Assembly (NCBI GenBank): GCA_903893795.1
Contig: CAITNO010000033.1
Span: 1 to 64,000 of the forward strand
Source of the DNA: Candidatus Hydrogenedentota bacterium
Lineage (GTDB): Bacteria > Hydrogenedentota > Hydrogenedentia > Hydrogenedentales > CAITNO01
Length of the DNA stretch: 64,000 bases
Reading direction: 5' to 3'
Shown here in pieces: positions 59,101 to 64,000 of the stretch. The first letter of the stretch is position 1. Every line of letters starts with the position of its first letter. The translations under genes and the position numbers were made by a program. Under the pieces are notes generated by a model. The model was not told where the DNA came from. It searched no databases and saw only the letters and a program-made list of their open reading frames with translations.

Positions 59101-59130
59101 CCTGGATACCCGCCTGCGCGGGTATGACGG
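59101..59130. repeat. Half copy of the dispersed hairpin repeat
   Basis: ATACCCGC-CTG/C-GCGGGTAT forms a perfect hairpin (59106-59125) within the sequence TGGAT...GTATGACGG. This matches one arm of the repeat at 3298-3382. It lies 40 bp after hslV and may double as a terminator. Confidence 0.6.
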
Positions 59131-59305
59131 AAACTACGGGTGGACGACGGGGCGGTTCTTCTTGCGGAGTGTCCGGGCGGGACCGCAGAGGGACTGCCAC
59201 TATTTCCATCCGCAGACCCGCTGCCGTCAGGTGAATCCACGTGTTGGAAATGGTGGCTGTACCAGTGCTCGTCACAGCGCGGGGATTCTCCGCCCAATAC
59301 AAGTC

Positions 59306-60445
59306 CTATCCCTTCGCCCCCACGAACTCGGCGAGAGGCACCACGGTTACCTTGTCCGCCAGCGGATAGCGTTGTTTGCCTGGGTAGACCACGTGGAGTT
59401 CGTCCAGATTCAGATCCGTCAACGACGTGCGCATCGACGGGGTTAGGGTCGGCGCGTCGCTTCTTTTGCATTCCACGCCGATGCGCCGTCCGCGCTTGAA
59501 AAGGAGCAGGTCCAGTTCCGCACCGTTGTGCGTGGCCCAGTAGTAGGCGTCGTCGGGCTGCAATGCCTTGAGCACCTCCTCGACCGCATAGCCCTCCCAG
59601 GACGCGCCCACTTTGGGGTGCTGCTCCAGTTCACGGTGGTCGCCGATGCCCAGGAGCGTATGTAACAGACCACTGTCGCGGATGTATACCTTGGGGGCTT
59701 TAACCTGCCGTTTCTTGAGGTTCTCGAACCACGGCGGCAGTTGGCGCACCATGAACACGCCCGTCATCAGGTCAAGGTAACGCCGCACGGTGGACTCCCC
59801 CACAGCGAGCGCCCGGGCCAGTTCGGCACCGTTCCAGATCTGGCCGTGGTAATGGGAGACCATGGCCCAGAAACGGCGCAGCGCCGCTGCGGGGATGGTC
59901 ACGCCAAGCTGTGGCAGGTCGCGCTCGGTGAGTGTCTGCAGAAACTGCCGCCGCCAGGCGATGGAGTCGGCCTCGTTCTTTGCGGTGAATGACAGGGGAA
60001 ATCCGCCGCGCAGCCAGTGTTTCGGCTGCGCTTTCGGGCCGAGGTCGGACAGGCGAAGACCCTCGAGGGCGATGGTCTCTATGCGTCCGGCAAGACTCTC
60101 GGAAGACTGCTTCAGGAGGTCCGGCGAGGCGCTGCCGAGGATCAGAAAGCGTGCCGGAAGCGGCTTCCGGTCCGCCAGCACCCGAAGCAGCGGGAAGAGG
60201 TCGGGACGGCGCTGCACCTCGTCAATCACCACGGTCCCCCTGAGCGGCTCCAGAACGGTCTTGGGCGCGGAGAGCCGGGCCAGGCTGGCAGGGTCCTCCA
60301 GGTCGAAATAGTTGAGCGAGTCCACCGGGACAAACTCGCGCGCCAGCGTTGTCTTGCCGCACTGTCGGGGTCCCAGCAGTGCCACAACGCGGCTCCTTTT
60401 CAGCGCCCTGCGCACATGCTGCATGTCTGTCTCTCGCGAAATCAT
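59306..60445 (-). CDS. AAA ATPase with DUF4143 domain
   Basis: The protein is 379 residues. It has the AAA_14-type P-loop LLGPRQCGKTTLAREF, the Walker B VVIDEVQRRPDLFPLLR, LILGSASPDLL and the GRIETIALEG/GGFPL pairs. The C-terminal DUF4143 (about 195-375) ends in an endonuclease-like fold (ELDLLLFKRGRRIGVECKRSD, with the D/E-x-K pattern of PD-(D/E)XK enzymes). The family is common, often linked to mobile or toxin-like loci, but its job is unknown. I choose the ATG at 60445: a near-consensus promoter (TTGACT-N17-TATAAT) sits 6 nt upstream. The ATG at 60463 lies inside the spacer of that promoter. Confidence 0.85.
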   Translation of the reverse strand: MISRETDMQHVRRALKRSRVVALLGPRQCGKTTLAREFVPVDSLNYFDLEDPASLARLSAPKTVLEPLRGTVVIDEVQRRPDLFPLLRVLADRKPLPARFLILGSASPDLLKQSSESLAGRIETIALEGLRLSDLGPKAQPKHWLRGGFPLSFTAKNEADSIAWRRQFLQTLTERDLPQLGVTIPAAALRRFWAMVSHYHGQIWNGAELARALAVGESTVRRYLDLMTGVFMVRQLPPWFENLKKRQVKAPKVYIRDSGLLHTLLGIGDHRELEQHPKVGASWEGYAVEEVLKALQPDDAYYWATHNGAELDLLLFKRGRRIGVECKRSDAPTLTPSMRTSLTDLNLDELHVVYPGKQRYPLADKVTVVPLAEFVGAKG

Positions 60446-60451
60446 GAACGA

Positions 60452-60480
60452 ATTATATACCATGAAATTCCCCCAGTCAA
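60452..60480 (-). promoter_or_regulatory. Strong promoter embedded in a palindrome (DUF4143 ATPase gene)
   Basis: On the minus strand TTGACT (60475-60480), a 17-bp spacer and TATAAT (60452-60457) match consensus at 5 and 6 of 6 bases. The -35 and spacer are part of the palindrome at 60458-60498. The -10 ends 6 nt before the ATG at 60445. Confidence 0.7.
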
Positions 60481-60498
60481 TGGGGGATTTTCATGGTA
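60458..60498. repeat. Palindromic repeat copy 1
   Basis: TACCATGAAATTCCCCCA (60458-60475), loop GTCAA, and its complement with one mismatch (60481-60498). The same core occurs in copy 2 at 60628-60682. Confidence 0.8.
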
Positions 60499-60627
60499 GT
60501 CTATTCTTCTGCACTCCGATAAAGTCGGCCGTAACCGTGCGTATGGCAGGCTTGTGCGATGCGCTGCGGCGGCGGAACAGCGGGCGCGGCACCGGAAGTG
60601 CGGCCGGTTTCCATCCCGCGCAATCAG

Positions 60628-60682
60628 AATATGCTACCATGAAATTCCCCCACGTGATGGGGGAATTTCATGGTAGCATATT
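60628..60682. repeat. Palindromic repeat copy 2, 25-bp perfect arms
   Basis: The left arm (60628-60652) begins AATATGCTACCATGAAATT and runs on into CCCCCA. The right arm (60658-60682) is its exact reverse complement, and the loop is CGTGA. It is a very stable hairpin in the gap between the DUF4143 ATPase gene and hldE, and it shares its 18-bp core with copy 1. It may be a small mobile (MITE-like) element or a binding site. Confidence 0.85.
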
Positions 60683-60708
60683 TGCTGGATTCCGGGCTGA
60701 CCCCGGCC

Positions 60709-62178
60709 TCAGGCCTTGCCGGCAATCTTGTTGATGATGTTGGTGGTGGACTGGCCGTCCTGGCCGGGGATGATGGCGATGGAACCGCCGTAGCCCTCGA
60801 CCAGACGCCGTTCCTCCTGCACGATGGTGTCTACCGTGTAGTCGCCGCCCTTGGCGTAGACGTCGGGCTTGAGCGCGTCGAGCAGGGGCATGGGTGTCTT
60901 GTCGTCAAAGATGGTGACGTAGTCCACGCACTCGAGCGCGGAGAGCACGACGGCGCGGTCCTGCTCGTTGACCACGGGGCGGTCGGGGCCCTTGTTCTCG
61001 CGGACCGACGCGTCGCTGTTGAGTCCGACGATCATCACGTCGCCCTGCTTGCGCGCGCGCAGCAGGTAGGTGATGTGGCCCACGTGCAGAATGTCGAAAC
61101 AGCCGTTGGTCCACACGACACGCTTGCCGTCGCGGCGCAGCTTCTCGACGATGGTTTTCAACTGGTCGACCGACTTGAGCTTGTCGGGGCCCTGCGGGCC
61201 GAGGACGGCCTCGCTCACCTCGGCGTTGGTCACGGTGACGACGCCTTCCTGCTGCACGGCGATGCCCGCCGCGAGATTGCCCAGCAACGCCGCGTCTTTC
61301 AGCGTGCCGCCCGCGGCCAGCGTGAGCACAATGGTTGCGGCCACAGTGTCGCCCGCCCCGGTCACATCGATGGCCCTGACAGGACGGATCGGCACATTCT
61401 CCATGCTGCCGTCGGCGGCGAACACCGTGATACCCTTCGGTCCCAGCGTCACCAGCGCATTCTTCGCGCGGGTGAGCAGGAAGGTGCCCGCCTGGATCAG
61501 CGTGTCGTCATCCACCACATCGACACCCGCCGCGAGGCCCGCCTCCTTGTCGTTCGGCTTGATGACGTCCACGCCGTGGAACCAGCCCGCGCGGGCGCGT
61601 GAATCGGCGACCGTCACGAGGCCGTGCTGTTTGGCGCAGTCGAGGATCGTTTCATAGATGCGGTCGGAAATGGTGGCCGACACCTGGTCGCCGATGAGAA
61701 TCGCGTCGACATGGAGGGCGATCTCGCGAATCTTGGCGATGACCTTCTCTTCCGTCTCGCCGGTGATCATCTTTGGCTTGGGCGTATCGGTGCGCAGCAC
61801 CTCCTGGAGCGGGATGTTGTGACCGCCCGCCTTGAGCTTGCCGTAGGTGTTCGTTGGCCGGGCCGGGTCGGTGACGATGCCCGAGGTGTCCACGTTGCGC
61901 AGGGCGAACTCGTGCTTGACGATGCCCGCGTTGGGGTCGTCGCCCACCACGCCGACCATGGTCACCTTGCCGCCGAGCGAGGCGGCGTTGCAGGCGGCAT
62001 TGCCGGCCGCGCCAGGGTTGTGCCGGCGCTCCAGCACCTCGAACACGGGGATCGGCGCCTCCAGGCTCACCTCGGTGATTTTGCCGAACACATTTTCGTC
62101 GAGGTAGATGTCGCCAACGGCCATCACCCGCACGTCGAAAAACTTCTTGAGAAGATTGCTGTAGTATTCCCTGTCCAT
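60709..62178 (-). CDS. hldE: Bifunctional heptose-7-phosphate kinase / heptose-1-phosphate adenylyltransferase-like
   Basis: A 489-residue protein (E. coli HldE has 477). The N-terminal ribokinase-fold kinase (about 1-330) has PGAAGNAACNAASLGGKV, KPNDKEAG and the anion-hole motif DVTGAGDTVAA. The C-terminal nucleotidyltransferase (about 355-489) has TNGCFDILHVGHITYL and the GGDYTVDTI region. Together they make ADP-heptose precursors for lipopolysaccharide or other heptose-containing glycans. The ATG at 62178 follows AAAGG and avoids an unconserved 36-residue extension. It lies on the same strand as the CoA-transferase gene upstream (172 bp). The presence of LPS-type heptose synthesis supports a Gram-negative-type envelope. 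Confidence 0.9.
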   Translation of the reverse strand: MDREYYSNLLKKFFDVRVMAVGDIYLDENVFGKITEVSLEAPIPVFEVLERRHNPGAAGNAACNAASLGGKVTMVGVVGDDPNAGIVKHEFALRNVDTSGIVTDPARPTNTYGKLKAGGHNIPLQEVLRTDTPKPKMITGETEEKVIAKIREIALHVDAILIGDQVSATISDRIYETILDCAKQHGLVTVADSRARAGWFHGVDVIKPNDKEAGLAAGVDVVDDDTLIQAGTFLLTRAKNALVTLGPKGITVFAADGSMENVPIRPVRAIDVTGAGDTVAATIVLTLAAGGTLKDAALLGNLAAGIAVQQEGVVTVTNAEVSEAVLGPQGPDKLKSVDQLKTIVEKLRRDGKRVVWTNGCFDILHVGHITYLLRARKQGDVMIVGLNSDASVRENKGPDRPVVNEQDRAVVLSALECVDYVTIFDDKTPMPLLDALKPDVYAKGGDYTVDTIVQEERRLVEGYGGSIAIIPGQDGQSTTNIINKIAGKA

Positions 62179-62281
62179 GCACTGCCTTTCTTGCGTTCTG
62201 GTCCGCCCTTCGCGGGCGGGCGGGCAAATTCTAGCCCATGGCGGCGGGGCCGGTAAAGCGGCACGCGCATCGGCCGCGTCC

Positions 62282-62323
62282 AACAAAGATTCGCCCCGGC
62301 GGATGCTGGACCCTGCCGGGGCG
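62282..62323 (-). terminator. Probable intrinsic terminator after the CoA-transferase/GNAT gene
   Basis: On the minus strand a 9-bp perfect stem (CGCCCCGGC/GCCGGGGCG at 62292-62300 and 62315-62323, 14-nt loop) is followed by AATCTTTGTT. The U-tract is imperfect. Confidence 0.5.
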
Positions 62324-62350
62324 GAAAAGGTTCAAGTGGGACGGCGGCGT

Positions 62351-64000
62351 TTAATCGAACATCATCTCGTAGTGGTAAACGCCTTCCTTCATCATGCTCT
62401 GCACGTTCAGGCCGCTGTTGTTGAACACGCTCTGCATCGCCTTGTTCTCATCGAGCACTTCGGCGGTGAAGCCGGCAATGCCGTTGCGGCGGGCGATGGT
62501 GCCAAGCTGCTTGAACAGGTTCGTGCCGATGTGGCGGCTCTGCCACGCATCCTGCACGGTGAAGGCCACTTCGGCGCGGTTGGTCTTCCGGTCGAGATAG
62601 TAGCCGCCCAGCGCCACGATGCTGTCGCCGTCCGCCTCGGGCACGGTGGCCACGATGGACACCTCGTTGCGGTGGTCGATGAACACGAAGTCCTGCACCT
62701 GCCTGCGCGGCACCCACTTCATGCGGCTCATGAACCGCGTGTAGATGGATTCCTGTGACAGCGCGTGGAACAGGTGGCGCATCTTGGGCTCGTCGGTCGG
62801 ATGGACGGGGCGGATGGTGATCTGCGTGCCGTCCTGCAGGAGCATGGTCGTGCGGGCCTGTTTGGGCCCCACGGAAATGCGCCCGCTGAAGTCCGCCATT
62901 TCGGAGCGGACGTACTTCATCTCGATGGCGTCCTTCAGAAGCTGCTCGCGGTAGTCCGGGTGGGCGATGCTGATCAGCGCCAGCGCGCGCTCCTGGATGG
63001 TCTTGCCGTGCAGGTAGGCCACGCCGTGCTCCGTCACCACCCAGTGCACCGCGCCGCGCGTGGTGACCACGCCGGCACCCGTGGAAAGGGTGGGCACGAT
63101 GCGTGACAGTCCGCCGCCCGTGGTCGAGTACAGCGCAATGATCGCCTTGCCGCCCAGGGAGTTTGCCGCGCCCCGGTTGAAGTCCACCTGTCCGCCGATG
63201 CCGGAGTAGAAGTGGTGGCCGATGGAGTCCGCGCAGACCTGGCCGGTCAAATCGACCTCCAGGCCCACATTGATCGCCACCATCTTGTTCTGGCGGCTGA
63301 TGATCTCGGAGTTGTTCACGTAGTCGGTCGGGTTGAACGAGAAGACGGGGTTGTTGTCGATGTAGTCATAGAGCCGCTGCGAGCCCATGGCGAAGCTCGC
63401 CACCACCTTGCCGCGCTCCATCGACTTCTTCGATCCGTTGACCACGCCCGATTCGACCAGATCGATCAGAGCGTCGGTCAGCAGCTCGGTGTGAATGCCG
63501 AGATCCTTCTTGTCCTTGAGGAAGCGCGCCACCGCCTGCGGCACGCGGCCGATGCCAAGCTGGATGGTCGAGCCGTCCTCAATAAGGCTGGCCAGATGCT
63601 CGCCGATGGCGTCGGTGCCGGGGCGCTCCTCGGGCTGGACGTTCTCGATGATCGGCACGTCCACCGGAACGAGGTAGTCAATGTCGAACACGTGGATCAT
63701 GGAGTCGCCGAGGGTGCGCGGCATGCGTGGGTTGACCTGCGCAATCACGAGCCGCGCATTCTGCGCGGCGCTTTTGGTGATGTCCACCGACACGCCGAGG
63801 CTGCAAAGGCCGTTGGCGTCCGGAGGCGTGACCTGGATCATGGCCACGTCCAGCGGCATGCGGCCCGACCGGAACAGGTTGGGGATGTCGGACAGGAATA
63901 TGGGCGTGTAGTCGCCCAGGCCCTGCTGGATGATGTCGCGCACGTTTGCCGAGATGAAGAAACTGTTGACCGGGAAGCAGTTGGCCAGTTCCTTCGTCGC
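62351..64000 (-). CDS. Acetyl-CoA hydrolase/transferase-GNAT fusion (5' end outside the window)
   Basis: At least 550 residues; the frame stays open to the window edge (bases 63944-64000 translate in frame), so the true start is outside. The first 390 residues fit the acetyl-CoA hydrolase/4-hydroxybutyrate CoA-transferase family: NVGLEVDLTGQV (the Glu that forms the acyl-glutamyl intermediate is expected here), HHFYSGIGGQVDFNRGA and VVTEHGVAYLHGK. The C-terminal 150 residues are a GNAT acetyltransferase domain (ITIRPVHPTDEPKM, AWQSRHIGTNLFKQLG). Such fusions are known and may couple acyl-CoA handling with protein acetylation. The likely reaction is transfer of CoA between acetate and another acid. 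Confidence 0.88.
   Translation of the reverse strand, partial: ATKELANCFPVNSFFISANVRDIIQQGLGDYTPIFLSDIPNLFRSGRMPLDVAMIQVTPPDANGLCSLGVSVDITKSAAQNARLVIAQVNPRMPRTLGDSMIHVFDIDYLVPVDVPIIENVQPEERPGTDAIGEHLASLIEDGSTIQLGIGRVPQAVARFLKDKKDLGIHTELLTDALIDLVESGVVNGSKKSMERGKVVASFAMGSQRLYDYIDNNPVFSFNPTDYVNNSEIISRQNKMVAINVGLEVDLTGQVCADSIGHHFYSGIGGQVDFNRGAANSLGGKAIIALYSTTGGGLSRIVPTLSTGAGVVTTRGAVHWVVTEHGVAYLHGKTIQERALALISIAHPDYREQLLKDAIEMKYVRSEMADFSGRISVGPKQARTTMLLQDGTQITIRPVHPTDEPKMRHLFHALSQESIYTRFMSRMKWVPRRQVQDFVFIDHRNEVSIVATVPEADGDSIVALGGYYLDRKTNRAEVAFTVQDAWQSRHIGTNLFKQLGTIARRNGIAGFTAEVLDENKAMQSVFNNSGLNVQSMMKEGVYHYEMMFD

Noticed and set aside
59306-60463. Start of the DUF4143 ATPase at 60463
   Set aside because: That ATG lies inside the 17-bp spacer of a near-consensus promoter, so a transcript from it could not contain the codon; the ATG at 60445 fits better.
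1-64000. tRNA, rRNA, riboswitch or prophage/IS genes
   Set aside because: I saw no cloverleaf-like sequence, no rRNA segment, no known riboswitch core and no integrase, transposase or phage structural gene. A tRNAscan and Rfam run would be decisive.

Overview
The window is high-GC bacterial chromosome with about 36 protein-coding loci and no rRNA, tRNA, CRISPR array or phage/IS module that I can see. The content suggests an uncultivated, Gram-negative-type heterotroph of the PVC/Hydrogenedentes kind: a type II-style prepilin, many secreted carbohydrate-active or TIM-barrel proteins with Sec or Tat signals, PKD- and beta-propeller-rich giant surface proteins with C-terminal membrane/sorting tails, a Glu-Gly linker, lipoproteins, an HldE-type heptose enzyme and HslV. 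The lineage is inferred from gene style only and I could not test it.

Layout. 0-5.4 kb: two leftward secreted glycan-degradation proteins. 5.6-8.0 kb: prepilin-like protein, hexapeptide acyltransferase and HAD protein (rightward). 8.0-9.9 kb: glycosyltransferase and CDP-tyvelose-type epimerase (leftward). 10.3-15.9 kb: three tandem paralogous metallophosphoesterase lipoproteins; the first has a TGA stop exactly at the lipobox cysteine codon. 16.2-30.8 kb: leftward block with a Tat-exported protein, a 2181-residue arylsulfotransferase-like/FGE-like/PKD protein and a 2034-residue protein with two phosphoesterase domains and eight PKD domains. 31.0-36.9 kb: response regulator, histidine kinase and two paralogous membrane-anchored PQQ-like propellers. 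37.0-45.3 kb: leftward GntR-type regulator, glycosyltransferase, lipoprotein, two related secreted proteins and a PMT-like/TPR membrane protein. 45.5-50.3 kb: a gutted glycosyltransferase relic, an Ig-like anchored protein, MprF and a zinc-ribbon/DUF2007-like protein. 50.5-57.3 kb: Tat-exported protein, 13-repeat propeller surface protein and membrane metallopeptidase. 57.6-64 kb: small Gly-rich exported protein, L-rhamnose mutarotase, HslV, DUF4143-type ATPase, HldE-like kinase/nucleotidyltransferase and a CoA-transferase/GNAT fusion cut by the window edge.

The best candidate for an undescribed system is at 16-33 kb. A palindrome GATTACAG-N2-(C/T)TGTAAT(C/T) lies midway between the divergent promoters of the two-component system and one giant surface phosphoesterase. 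A perfect copy lies upstream of the other giant gene. In all three cases the palindrome edge is exactly 32 nt from a -10-like hexamer and no good -35 is present. This predicts one activator-dependent regulon joining the two-component system to the two giant surface proteins, which also share a homologous PKD plus RP-hydrophobic-basic C-terminal tail.

A second pattern is that five genes (30985, 37785, 50503, 56315, 60445) start exactly 6 nt after a TATAAT-like hexamer and have no Shine-Dalgarno sequence. That is the geometry of leaderless transcripts, alongside other genes here with ordinary ribosome binding sites.
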